64,000 nt of DNA from Brucella pecoris. GTDB taxonomy: Bacteria; Pseudomonadota; Alphaproteobacteria; Rhizobiales; Rhizobiaceae. Under the pieces are notes generated by a model. The model worked only from the letters and a program-made list of their open reading frames with translations. It was not told where the DNA came from and made no database searches. The stretch spans positions 219,807 through 283,806 of the forward strand of contig NZ_VEWK01000005.1 in NCBI RefSeq assembly GCF_006376675.1. The letters are read 5' to 3'. The position numbers and the translations under genes were made by a program. How positions within the stretch are numbered: position 1 is the stretch's first letter; each line of letters opens with the position of its first letter. Positions 1 to 8,300 of the stretch are shown one piece after another.

Positions 1-129
1 CAGCACCGATTGCTTGCGGCGCTTGTTGAAAATCGTCGTGAAGATGCCCGCCGCATTACGCATGAGCATATGGTTTCAGCCGAAAACTATATGCTTTCCA
101 AGGCGAATACAGTCGGGAAAACCGTATAA
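1..129 (+). CDS. C-terminal fragment of a GntR-family (FCD domain) regulator
   Basis: Frame 1 is open from the first base and stops at TAA 127-129, giving 42 residues that begin QHRLLAALVENRREDARRIT. The pattern H-x-L-L-A-A-L, a charged turn, then A-R-R-I-T-x-E-H is typical of the last two helices of FCD ligand-binding domains in FadR-type GntR regulators. The DNA-binding part lies upstream of the window, so no target can be proposed. Assignment rests on helix pattern only; another helical protein is possible. Confidence 0.5.
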   Translation, partial: QHRLLAALVENRREDARRITHEHMVSAENYMLSKANTVGKTV

Positions 130-146
130 CGAAAGCTAAAAAGTTG

Positions 147-171
147 GGAACCATCCCGGCGCTCCCGCATT
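147..171 (+). promoter_or_regulatory. possible EcfG/RpoE2-type general stress promoter
   Basis: GGAAC at 147-151 is followed after 16 bases by CATT at 168-171. The alphaproteobacterial EcfG consensus is GGAAC-N16/17-CGTT, so there is one mismatch. It sits about 80 bases before asnO. Stress control would suit an osmoprotectant operon, and I recall asnO being in the RpoE2 regulon of Sinorhizobium meliloti; that is memory, not evidence here. Confidence 0.4.
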
Positions 172-252
172 TGCAACTATGCAGGCCGCCGCCATAACAG
201 ACGCGACGGCCTCATTTGTTTATGAAGGACAATGGAGGTTTCAACCCTTTTT

Positions 253-2028
253 ATGTGTGGTATTTGCGGAGAAGTCAGGTTCGACGGCGGTTCGCCGTCA
301 GTTTCGGCAGTCTCGAAAATGGCGGATGTACTCAGTCCTCGCGGACCGGATGCGTCCGGGATTGTGATCCGGGGCAATGTCGGCTTCGGGCATCGAAGAC
401 TAAGAATTCTCGATCTCTCCGAAAAATCGCAGCAGCCGATGATTGATGCGGACCTCGGTTTGACGCTGGTGTTCAACGGCTGCATCTACAATTTCCGAGA
501 ATTGCGCACTGAGTTGGAACAGAAGGGCTACAAGTTCTTCTCCGATGGTGACACAGAAGTCATCCTCAAGGCATGGCACGCTTGGGGCGAAAGCTGCGTA
601 TCGCGCTTCCTGGGTATGTTCGCCTTCGCTATTCACGAACGCGATACGGGCAGGATTATCCTCGCGCGTGACCGGTTCGGTATCAAGCCGCTCTATCTGG
701 CCGAGGTGGACGGTGCGTTGCGTTTTGCCTCGTCTTTGCCTGCTCTGGTCAAGGCGGGAGGTATCGACACGTCGATCGACCGTGCAGCCTTGCACAATTA
801 TATGAGCTTTCATGCTGTCGTGCCGCCGCCGCGCACGATTTACAACGGTGTTCGAAAGCTTCCTCCCGCGACGATGCGGGTTTACGAACCGAATGGCAGT
901 TTCAGCGACCGTATCTACTGGCGGGCACCTTATCGCCGTCTGCCCGGTGATGGCGCCTTGAGCCGGGAGGAATGGCAGGAGCAATTGCTCGATATGCTTC
1001 GCGTAGCCGTCAAGCGCAGGATGATTTCTGACGTGCCGGTCGGTGTGCTTTTGTCCGGCGGTGTGGATTCGAGCCTGATCGTTGGATTGCTTGCCGAGGC
1101 TGGTCAATCGGGCCTGATGAGCTTTTCAGTCGGTTTCGAGGAAGCTAACGGGGAAAAAGGCGACGAGTTTGTCTATTCCGACCTGATCGCTAAACATTTC
1201 GGTACCGAGCATCATAAGATTTTTGTGCCCTCGGCAGACCTCATGGATGCCCTGCCGGGAACAATCGCCGCAATGTCGGAACCGATGGTGTCCTACGATA
1301 ATGTCGGTTTCTATCTTCTTTCCAAGGAAGTTTCGAAACATATCAAGGTTGTCCAGTCGGGGCAGGGGGCTGATGAAGTCTTTGGCGGCTATCATTGGTA
1401 TCCGCCACTGGTCGATTCCAACGATGTTGTCAGCGATTATGCCAAGGGATTTCGTGACCGCTCGCACAACGTGCTTGCCACGCAATTATCGCCGGAATGG
1501 ATGCCGGAACGCGATTACAGTCAGGAGTTTCTGGAAGAGTACCTGCTGCAGGACGGTGCGGATACACCGGTCGATCGTGCATTGCGGCTCGACACGAATG
1601 TAATGCTGGTGGACGATCCGGTCAAACGCGTGGACAACATGACGATGGCCTGGGGACTTGAAGCGCGGGTGCCGTTTCTGGACCATGAACTGGTAGAGCT
1701 CGCGGCTCGCATTCCGCCGGAAGAGAAGCTGCGCGATGGCGGCAAAGGTATCCTCAAGGATGTGGCGAGGAAGGTCGTTCCAAGCGAAGTCATCGATCGC
1801 AAGAAGGGATACTTTCCGGTGCCACAGCTTAAATATATTGCAGGTCCCTATCTCGACATGTTGCGTGATGCTCTTTCGTCGCAAAAGGCGAGGGAGCGCG
1901 GGCTTTTTCAACGCGACTACCTGGAAAGCCTGTTCGCAAAGCCGTCCGATCACATAACGCCGTTACGTGGTTCGGAGCTATGGCAGGCTGGCCTTCTCGA
2001 AATGTGGCTGCAGGCGCAGGAGGCATGA
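253..2028 (+). CDS. asnO: N-acetylglutaminylglutamine amidotransferase (asparagine synthase family)
   Basis: This class II glutamine amidotransferase should amidate N-acetylglutaminylglutamine to the compatible solute NAGGN. I place the start at 253 because the protein then begins MCGICGEV, leaving the catalytic Cys2 at the N terminus as the family requires; an upstream GTTTGTTT/GGAGG region (233-237) supplies the ribosome site. The N-terminal half is the glutaminase domain. The synthetase domain carries the PPi loop LLSGGVDSS near residue 266 and the helix VKRVDNMTMAWGLEARVPFLD near 460-480. Length (591 residues) fits the NAGGN subgroup rather than ordinary AsnB. The next gene starts one base after the stop, and the pairing with a GNAT/ATP-grasp synthetase is what decides the NAGGN assignment over asparagine synthesis. 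Confidence 0.88.
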   Translation: MCGICGEVRFDGGSPSVSAVSKMADVLSPRGPDASGIVIRGNVGFGHRRLRILDLSEKSQQPMIDADLGLTLVFNGCIYNFRELRTELEQKGYKFFSDGDTEVILKAWHAWGESCVSRFLGMFAFAIHERDTGRIILARDRFGIKPLYLAEVDGALRFASSLPALVKAGGIDTSIDRAALHNYMSFHAVVPPPRTIYNGVRKLPPATMRVYEPNGSFSDRIYWRAPYRRLPGDGALSREEWQEQLLDMLRVAVKRRMISDVPVGVLLSGGVDSSLIVGLLAEAGQSGLMSFSVGFEEANGEKGDEFVYSDLIAKHFGTEHHKIFVPSADLMDALPGTIAAMSEPMVSYDNVGFYLLSKEVSKHIKVVQSGQGADEVFGGYHWYPPLVDSNDVVSDYAKGFRDRSHNVLATQLSPEWMPERDYSQEFLEEYLLQDGADTPVDRALRLDTNVMLVDDPVKRVDNMTMAWGLEARVPFLDHELVELAARIPPEEKLRDGGKGILKDVARKVVPSEVIDRKKGYFPVPQLKYIAGPYLDMLRDALSSQKARERGLFQRDYLESLFAKPSDHITPLRGSELWQAGLLEMWLQAQEA

Positions 2029-2029
2029 C

Positions 2030-3823
2030 ATGCGAAAACCCGGTGAGGTGGATATGACCCGGCAGAAAGCGAGAGGTCGCAAAGCCTTTTCGCATCGTCT
2101 GACGCGCTTGCGCACACCTGAAAGTGCAGGCTTTTATCAGGAACATATGTATGGCCATGACCGGGCGGGAACGGAAGGCCGCAAGCAGGATGTGGTCGTC
2201 GACTGCGGCTGGGGACGATTGCTCTTTGCGCAGACCTTCGAAACCAATGAAGCCATTGTCGAGGCATTGCGGGCGGAAGCGCCAGCAAGCCGCGATATCG
2301 TCTTCTATGTAAGTGATCCTCATGTACTGCTGTCGCTTGCGCCACATGAGATATTTCTCGACCCGTCGCATACCTACCGCATCGAGCTTGCAACCTATCG
2401 TCCGGGCGGCCGACGGACGCGTGGTGTCACCATTCGTCGCGCGGTATCGGAAGTAGACGCAGAAGGCATCAATGCCGTCTATGCGGCCTGCGGTATGGTT
2501 CAACTGCGACCGGACTTTTTCTCGTCTGAGCGGGACAACCGGGCCGTTACCTATTTCGTGGCACAGGACGATGCCACAGGTGAAATCGTCGGCACGGTGA
2601 CGGGTATAGATCATCAGCGTCTTTTCGATGATCCTGATTGCGGTGCTTCGCTCTGGTGCCTCGCCGTTCATCCGCAAGCACGGCAGCCGGGAATCGGCGA
2701 AAAACTGGTGCGAAAACTTGCCGAACATTTTCAGGCTCGCGGGCTAAGCCATATCGATCTTTCGGTTCTGCATGACAATGAGAACGCCATACGGCTCTAC
2801 GAAAAATTGAAGTTTCGCCGTGTTCCGCTTTTCGCGATTAAACGCAAAAATGCAATCAACGAGAAGTTTTTCGCCTCACATCTGGAATCCTTCGATGCGC
2901 TGAATCCATATGCCCGCATTATCATCGATGAAGCTGTGCGCCGTGGTATTCAGGTTGATGTGACCGATGCCGAAGGCGGATTTTTCCGCCTCTCCTATGG
3001 CGGGCGTTCAGTTCATTGTCGCGAAAGCCTGTCTGAAATGACATCGGGCGTGGCGATGTCGATCTGTGACGACAAGGCCGTGACGCGCCGTGTCGTTGAG
3101 ACCGCTGGGCTGACGGTGCCGGAGCAGATCGCTGCCGAAGCGAGTGACGACGCGCTGGAAGCTTTTCTGAAACGCCACGGCAAGCTGGTTGTGAAACCGG
3201 CTCGGGGCGAACAGGGACGAGGAATCTCCGTCGGTATTTCGAGCATCAAGGATCTGCGTGCTGCGATCAAACAGGCGCGATCTGTGTGCGACCGTGTGCT
3301 GCTGGAGGCATGTTTTGAAGGCGAAGACCTCCGGCTGGTTATCATCGATTACCAGCTTGTCGCGGCTGCAGTTCGCCGTCCGCCGCGCGTGATCGGAGAT
3401 GGGAAGTCAACGATCCGCAAACTTATCGAGACACAATCGCGCAGACGCGCTGCGGCGACCGGCGGAGAAAGCCGTATTCCGGTCGATGCGGAAACGAAAA
3501 GATGCCTTGAGGAACAAGCTCTGTCACTCGACTCTGTTCTGGAGGACGGTCGCGAAATAACCGTGCGCAAGGCGGCCAATCTTCATGCGGGCGGCACGAT
3601 CCATGACGTGACCGCCACGGTTCATGCAGATCTGGTCAATGCTGCCTGCAAGGCTGCCCAAGCAATTGGTATACCGGTCGTGGGCATTGACTTTATGGTC
3701 AAACAGCCCGAGAAGCCGGACTATATCTTCGTTGAAGCCAACGAGCGTCCGGGTCTCGCCAATCATGAGCCGCAACCGACTGCCGCCAGATTTGTCGATT
3801 TGCTGTTCCCAGGTTCAAGATAG
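2030..3823 (+). CDS. ngg: N-acetylglutaminylglutamine synthetase (GNAT plus ATP-grasp)
   Basis: Two-domain enzyme thought to acetylate glutamine and ligate a second glutamine, making the dipeptide that AsnO amidates. A GNAT acetyltransferase domain lies around residues 130-275 (WCLAVHPQARQPGIGEKLVRK is its acetyl-CoA loop, LHDNENAIRLYEKLKFRR its last strand-helix). An ATP-grasp domain follows from about 330 to the end, with KLVVKPARGEQGRGISVG as nucleotide-binding loop and IFVEANERPGLANHEP as the metal-binding region. Start 2030 is preceded by AGGAGG at 2018-2023; 2054 is an in-frame alternative. Translationally coupled to asnO. The M42-peptidase that often completes the trio is not next to it here. 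Confidence 0.88.
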   Translation: MRKPGEVDMTRQKARGRKAFSHRLTRLRTPESAGFYQEHMYGHDRAGTEGRKQDVVVDCGWGRLLFAQTFETNEAIVEALRAEAPASRDIVFYVSDPHVLLSLAPHEIFLDPSHTYRIELATYRPGGRRTRGVTIRRAVSEVDAEGINAVYAACGMVQLRPDFFSSERDNRAVTYFVAQDDATGEIVGTVTGIDHQRLFDDPDCGASLWCLAVHPQARQPGIGEKLVRKLAEHFQARGLSHIDLSVLHDNENAIRLYEKLKFRRVPLFAIKRKNAINEKFFASHLESFDALNPYARIIIDEAVRRGIQVDVTDAEGGFFRLSYGGRSVHCRESLSEMTSGVAMSICDDKAVTRRVVETAGLTVPEQIAAEASDDALEAFLKRHGKLVVKPARGEQGRGISVGISSIKDLRAAIKQARSVCDRVLLEACFEGEDLRLVIIDYQLVAAAVRRPPRVIGDGKSTIRKLIETQSRRRAAATGGESRIPVDAETKRCLEEQALSLDSVLEDGREITVRKAANLHAGGTIHDVTATVHADLVNAACKAAQAIGIPVVGIDFMVKQPEKPDYIFVEANERPGLANHEPQPTAARFVDLLFPGSR

Positions 3824-3851
3824 TATAAGTTAGCTAAATCTAAATTACGAA

Positions 3852-3882
3852 ATGTTCGCCGGATATTCTTTTCGGCGAACAT
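3852..3882 (+). terminator. 10-bp hairpin after asnO-ngg
   Basis: ATGTTCGCCG (3852-3861) and CGGCGAACAT (3873-3882) are perfect inverted repeats around an 11-base loop, 28 bases past the ngg stop. There is no T-run after the right arm, so it may be a weak or factor-assisted terminator or an mRNA-stabilising stem. The rest of 3824-4087 is AT-rich with no gene seen; the promoter of the next operon probably lies there. Confidence 0.5.
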
Positions 3883-4087
3883 GAAACTATGCAAGCTGCG
3901 ATCAATATGCTGTATTTTATTTGTTGAGGAAATTTTAAGCAGAAATCGTATTCAACAAATCAATCATCGATTGTAACAGGAATATTCATTTTTCATTTGG
4001 TTTCTGCCTCTATCCCTTTACGAGAGGGGGCTTGGGCGGAACAGGTTGATCGAACCGCATTCCTGCCTGAGCGGAAAAGGGCTGAAA

Positions 4088-5527
4088 ATGGACACGCGGG
4101 GGCAGAACAACAAGGATGTGCCGCTGGCAGTCGATCTGGACGGAACTCTGGTTTCGACCGATCTGCTGTGGGAAGGTATTTTTCTTCTTCTGAAGAAGAA
4201 CATCCTGTTCGTCTTCATGCTGCCGGTATGGTTATTCTCAGGCAAAGCATATCTCAAGCGACAGGTCGCAGAACGTGTAGCGCTGGATGCGTCGAGGCTT
4301 CCCTATCGAACAGAATTTCTGAAATTTCTGCGCGGCGAACATGCATCAGGGCGAGTATTGGTGCTGGCAACGGCTGCCGCTGAACCGATGGCCAAGGCCG
4401 TTGCGTCGGAGCTTGGTATTTTCAGTGCGGTCTATTCAACATCTGGCGCAGACAACCTTTCGGCAAAACGCAAGGCTGATCTGCTTTTCGAACGATACGG
4501 GCGACAAGGGTTCGACTATGCGGGAAATGATCGCAACGACCTGCCGGTTTTCGGCGCGGCACGACAGGCAATCGTCGTCGCACCGGATCGTTCGGCGGCA
4601 CATTTCCAGAAGCGAACTGGCTGCAAGTTGTTCAGCGCAGACAAACCCACCATCCGAACCTATGCCCGGATGCTGCGTGTTCATCAGTGGCTGAAGAACC
4701 TGCTCGTTTTTGTTCCCGCCATTCTGGCGCACGACATAATGAAGCCCGATGTGTTTATTGCGGCTTGCCTGGCATTCGTCGCCTTTTGTGCAACGGCGTC
4801 TGCGATCTATATCGTCAATGATATTGTCGACCTTCCGGTTGATCGAAAACATGTGCAAAAAAATCAGCGCCCCTTTGCGAGCGGACAGTTATCCATCCCC
4901 TTTGGGCTCAGCGTTACAGCTCTGCTGCTGCTGCTGGCGGGCCTGGTCTGTTTTTTTCTTCCGCCGGCTTTCACGCTGGCAATTGTCACCTATCTGGTTT
5001 TCACGACCGCTTATACCTTTGCCATAAAGCGCATGTTGCTGGGTGACGTGATCTGCCTGGCGGGGCTTTACAGCTTGCGGCTGTTGGGGGGCACGGCGGC
5101 ATCTTACATTCCACTATCGTTCTGGTTGATGGCCTTTGCCATGTTCTTTTTCCTCTCGCTCGCATTGGTGAAGCGTTATGTCGAGCTGCAGGGGGCGACA
5201 GTGACCGAAAAGGACCGGATCGCCGGACGCGGCTATCGTCCTGAAGATCGCGATGTTGTCGGGCAGTGCGGGGTGGCGGCGGCATTCACAGCGGCGTTGG
5301 TTCTGGCGCTCTATATCAATAGCGATGCCGTCAAGACGCTCTATACCTATCCATGGCTGATATGGCCGCTCGGACCGATCGTCCTTTATATCAATGTGCG
5401 CGTGTGGATATTGGCTCATCGGGGCGATATGGATGACGATCCGGTCCTCTTCATTGCCAAGGATTGGCGCAGTCAGGTGGTTATTGCGCTTGGTGCGGTG
5501 CTGCTTCTTGTGGCTGGAATGCGCTGA
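4088..5527 (+). CDS. HAD phosphatase-UbiA prenyltransferase fusion (decaprenyl-phosphate phosphoribosyltransferase-like)
   Basis: Residues 1-195 form a HAD-type domain with the nucleophile motif VDLDGTL near residue 15 and the acidic motif GNDRNDLP near 145. From about 205 on it is a UbiA-type polytopic prenyltransferase: RMLRVHQWLKNLLVF, then NDIVDLPVDRKH near 243 and QRPFASG, matching NDxxDxxxD of the family, with about eight membrane segments. In mycobacteria the UbiA enzyme Rv3806c joins PRPP to decaprenyl phosphate, and a separate phosphatase removes the 5-phosphate. My inference is that the HAD domain does that second step here. Start 4088 has AGGG seven bases upstream. First gene of a packed operon; its stop overlaps the next start by one base. 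Confidence 0.8.
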   Translation: MDTRGQNNKDVPLAVDLDGTLVSTDLLWEGIFLLLKKNILFVFMLPVWLFSGKAYLKRQVAERVALDASRLPYRTEFLKFLRGEHASGRVLVLATAAAEPMAKAVASELGIFSAVYSTSGADNLSAKRKADLLFERYGRQGFDYAGNDRNDLPVFGAARQAIVVAPDRSAAHFQKRTGCKLFSADKPTIRTYARMLRVHQWLKNLLVFVPAILAHDIMKPDVFIAACLAFVAFCATASAIYIVNDIVDLPVDRKHVQKNQRPFASGQLSIPFGLSVTALLLLLAGLVCFFLPPAFTLAIVTYLVFTTAYTFAIKRMLLGDVICLAGLYSLRLLGGTAASYIPLSFWLMAFAMFFFLSLALVKRYVELQGATVTEKDRIAGRGYRPEDRDVVGQCGVAAAFTAALVLALYINSDAVKTLYTYPWLIWPLGPIVLYINVRVWILAHRGDMDDDPVLFIAKDWRSQVVIALGAVLLLVAGMR

Positions 5528-6843
5528 TGGAATATGCCTTCAACAGTTTCGGACGTATTGATCGGCGAAAGCGTCAGTTCCTTCCGCTGGACGGGCTGGA
5601 GGCCGATTTCGCGCAGTCCCTGCCCAAAGATGCGAGCTTGTTGCCGTTTGGAAATGGTCGTTCCTATGGGGATAGCTGCCATAACGATGCGGGCTTTCTT
5701 GTGCCCATGCAGGCGCGAAAGAGGATAGTGCACTTCAATCCCGATACAGGGTTGCTGACGGCTGAAAGCGGCGTGCTTTTGAATGAAATCATCGCCCATG
5801 TCGCGCCGCATGGTTATTTCCTTCCTGTCACACCAGGCACGCAGTTCGTGACTCTCGGTGGTGCCATTGCCAACGATGTGCATGGTAAAAACCACCACCG
5901 GCAGGGGACTTTCGGCTGTCACGTCGAAGGGCTGGATTTGCTTCGTTCGGATGGTGTTCATTACAAATGCTCCGATAAGGAGAACATTGATCTGTTTCGC
6001 GCCACAATCGGCGGATTGGGTCTGACAGGCTTGATCCTTCGCGCAACCATCCGGCTTATGCGGGTGGATGGTCTCGATGTGGAGGAGAAGGTTCTGCCAT
6101 TCGCCAATCTCGATGAATATTTCGATATGGCCCAGGCCGAAGATCTTGAGAATGAATATGCCGTTGCCTGGGTCGACCAGCTCTCCGATGGCCGAGGTCT
6201 GCTGATTGTCGGCAATCATATTGCGGCGGCCCATAATTCTCATATGTCGGCGGTTGCGCGGTTTGGCGTGCCCTTTGAATTGTCGTTCCCCGTATTGAAC
6301 AAGGCAAGCCTGTCACTGTTTAACGCAGCTTATTTTCAGCGCAAAAAACTGCTGACGGCAGCACATAGAGTGCCGTATCAAAAGTTCTTTTATCCACTTG
6401 ATGGCGTTAGAAACTGGAACAGGCTTTACGGCCCGTCAGGGCTTTACCAGCATCAAAGTGTCATGCCGTTCGATGCAGCCAGAGCGGTCATTCCGGCGAT
6501 GCTTGAGGCGAGCCGAAATGCCGGGCAGGTTTCGTTCCTGACGGTGCTCAAACGTTTCGGAACAATGACATCTCCTGGCCTCATGTCATTCCCGATGCCT
6601 GGGTATACGCTGACCATGGATTTTCCCAATCGTGGCCTTGAGACGTTGAGATTACTGGACCATCTGGATCGGATGACTGTGGAGGCCGGTGGCCGGGTCA
6701 ATCCATATAAGGATCAGCGGATGAGCGCGGAGATATTTGCCGCTAGCTACCCGCACTGGCGTGATTTCGAACCTTTTCGCGATAAGGCTTTCAATTCGAA
6801 TTTCTGGCGCCGAACGGCGTTGACGCTCGGTTCGCCAGGTTAG
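5527..6843 (+). CDS. FAD-binding oxidase, DprE1-like (decaprenylphosphoryl-ribose 2-oxidase family)
   Basis: 438 residues, close to mycobacterial DprE1. The FAD domain shows LPFGNGRSYGD (about residue 38) and PGTQFVTLGGAIANDVHGKNHH (about 103). The C-terminal substrate domain has NPYKDQRMSAE with Lys395, matching the catalytic KDxR lysine region of DprE1. The segment GYTLTMDFP aligns with the DprE1 strand carrying the cysteine hit by benzothiazinones; here that position is Thr363. DprE1 oxidises the 2-hydroxyl of decaprenyl-phosphoryl ribose to the keto form; the same reaction is inferred. ATG overlaps the previous stop (TGATG). Alditol oxidase-like activity is the alternative. Confidence 0.8.
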   Translation: MEYAFNSFGRIDRRKRQFLPLDGLEADFAQSLPKDASLLPFGNGRSYGDSCHNDAGFLVPMQARKRIVHFNPDTGLLTAESGVLLNEIIAHVAPHGYFLPVTPGTQFVTLGGAIANDVHGKNHHRQGTFGCHVEGLDLLRSDGVHYKCSDKENIDLFRATIGGLGLTGLILRATIRLMRVDGLDVEEKVLPFANLDEYFDMAQAEDLENEYAVAWVDQLSDGRGLLIVGNHIAAAHNSHMSAVARFGVPFELSFPVLNKASLSLFNAAYFQRKKLLTAAHRVPYQKFFYPLDGVRNWNRLYGPSGLYQHQSVMPFDAARAVIPAMLEASRNAGQVSFLTVLKRFGTMTSPGLMSFPMPGYTLTMDFPNRGLETLRLLDHLDRMTVEAGGRVNPYKDQRMSAEIFAASYPHWRDFEPFRDKAFNSNFWRRTALTLGSPG

Positions 6844-6852
6844 GAAAATGCG

Positions 6853-7272
6853 ATGAAATATATTCCCTTCATCCTGTTTACGGTCATGACCAACGCTGCC
6901 GCGCAGTTGATGCTGAAATATGGCATGCTGACGCTCGGACCGATCAGCTTTTCAGCCGAAACATTGATCCAGCGCATGTTCCAGATTGTCTTCAATCCCT
7001 GGATTTTTGCCGGCTTGCTGACCTTCGTGATCTCCATGGCGTCACATCTTTACGTGTTGTCGAAAGTGGATCTTTCCTTTGCCTATCCGTTTCTCAGCCT
7101 TGCCTATGTGGCGGTCGCTCTGTTCGCCTGGCTTTTGTTCAAGGAGGAGCTGGGTGCATACAAAATTGCAGGCATCGCGTTCATCTGCATTGGAACTGTG
7201 CTGATCGCGCAAAGCGGCAAGCCCTCCGAGCCGCAGGCGGATACGAACATGAACCAGCAGACGCATCGTTAA
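6853..7272 (+). CDS. small four-helix EamA/SMR-type membrane protein, possible lipid-linked sugar flippase subunit
   Basis: 139 residues with four predicted membrane helices: 1-20, about 45-68, 75-95 and 103-120, and a polar C-terminal tail. Size and pattern (small N-terminal helix with Q-L-M-L-K, then LSFAYPFLSLAYV and FKEELGAYKIAGIAFICIGTVL) match SMR/EamA halves such as ArnE/ArnF, which flip undecaprenyl-phosphate aminoarabinose. Position nine bases after the DprE1-like gene suggests it moves the finished polyprenyl-phosphate sugar across the membrane. Like ArnE/F it would need to act as a dimer. AGGA precedes the ATG. A drug-export role of ordinary SMR proteins is less likely from context. 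Confidence 0.7.
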   Translation: MKYIPFILFTVMTNAAAQLMLKYGMLTLGPISFSAETLIQRMFQIVFNPWIFAGLLTFVISMASHLYVLSKVDLSFAYPFLSLAYVAVALFAWLLFKEELGAYKIAGIAFICIGTVLIAQSGKPSEPQADTNMNQQTHR

Positions 7273-7284
7273 ACGGGGGACGCA

Positions 7285-8292
7285 ATGAGACATATAATCT
7301 TCGGTGGCGATGGATTTGTCGGGCGCTATCTCGCTCCAAAACTCCTGGCCGATGGTCATGAGGTCATTGTTGCAGATATCGTAAAAAGCGATCTGCCGCA
7401 CTATGCCGACGCTGCCTTCGTTGTGGCCGATGTAACCAATCCTGACGCAATTCGCAGACTTGGCATCCGCGCAGACGACATGATCTACAATTTGTCCGCC
7501 AAGATGCTTTCCCCAATTCAGGTCCGCGCGAAGCGGCACGATTTCTTCTTTCCCGTCAATTTCCACGGAACGGAGAACATCATCAAGGCTATGGATGCGG
7601 CTGGTGCCAACAAGCTCGTCCATTTCACCACCGATATGGTGTACGGGCACACTCATGTCTGGCCGCAGAAAGAGGATCATCCGTGCAAACCGCTCGGGGA
7701 ATACGGGCTATCCAAACTGAAAACCGAAGAACTCGCCATTGAATGGCGCGAGCGGGGCATGAATATTTCGCTGTTTCGCCCGCGTCTTATCATCGGTCCA
7801 GGACGTCTCGGTATTCTGGAAAAGCTGTTCAAGCTGGTTGATCACAATCTACCAGTGCCCATGATCGGTTCGGGCAGAAATCCCTACCAGTTCATTTCGG
7901 TGTTCGACTGTGCGTCGGCGGCGCGTGCCGCTTTCAGCGCCGGTGTCCCCAACGAGGTCTACAACCTCGGTTCGCTCAACCCGCCCCCGGTTCGAAAACT
8001 GCTCGGTGATCTGATCAAGCATGCCGGATCAAAATCCGTCCTTTTGCCGACACCCGCCTGGGCAGTGAAGCGCACGCTGGACCTGCTCGACTGGATGAAC
8101 ATGCCGATCATGGACCCGGAGCAATATCTTATAGCTGATGAAATGTGTGTACTCGATGTTTCGAAAGGCGAGCGCGAGCTTGGTTGGGTTCCCCAATACA
8201 GGGACGAGGACATGCTGATCGCGGCCTATAGCGAGTATCGCAGGAAGATTGGAGCCGCATCGTTGGATGCGCGGGCTTCCGAAGCGGCGTAG
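7285..8292 (+). CDS. NAD-dependent epimerase/dehydratase (extended SDR)
   Basis: 335 residues with the Rossmann motif GGDGFVGRYLAPKL at the N terminus, TTDMVYG in the substrate strand and the catalytic YGLSK (YxxxK) near residue 150. It is an extended SDR of the nucleotide-sugar or lipid-sugar type. In the mycobacterial pathway a short SDR, DprE2, reduces the keto intermediate to arabinose; no DprE2-like short SDR is present here, so this protein may fill that place or act on a precursor sugar. Twelve bases separate it from the transporter-like gene before it and eight from the aminotransferase after it. Substrate not readable from sequence. Confidence 0.72.
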   Translation: MRHIIFGGDGFVGRYLAPKLLADGHEVIVADIVKSDLPHYADAAFVVADVTNPDAIRRLGIRADDMIYNLSAKMLSPIQVRAKRHDFFFPVNFHGTENIIKAMDAAGANKLVHFTTDMVYGHTHVWPQKEDHPCKPLGEYGLSKLKTEELAIEWRERGMNISLFRPRLIIGPGRLGILEKLFKLVDHNLPVPMIGSGRNPYQFISVFDCASAARAAFSAGVPNEVYNLGSLNPPPVRKLLGDLIKHAGSKSVLLPTPAWAVKRTLDLLDWMNMPIMDPEQYLIADEMCVLDVSKGERELGWVPQYRDEDMLIAAYSEYRRKIGAASLDARASEAA

Positions 8293-8300
8293 AGGCAGTA

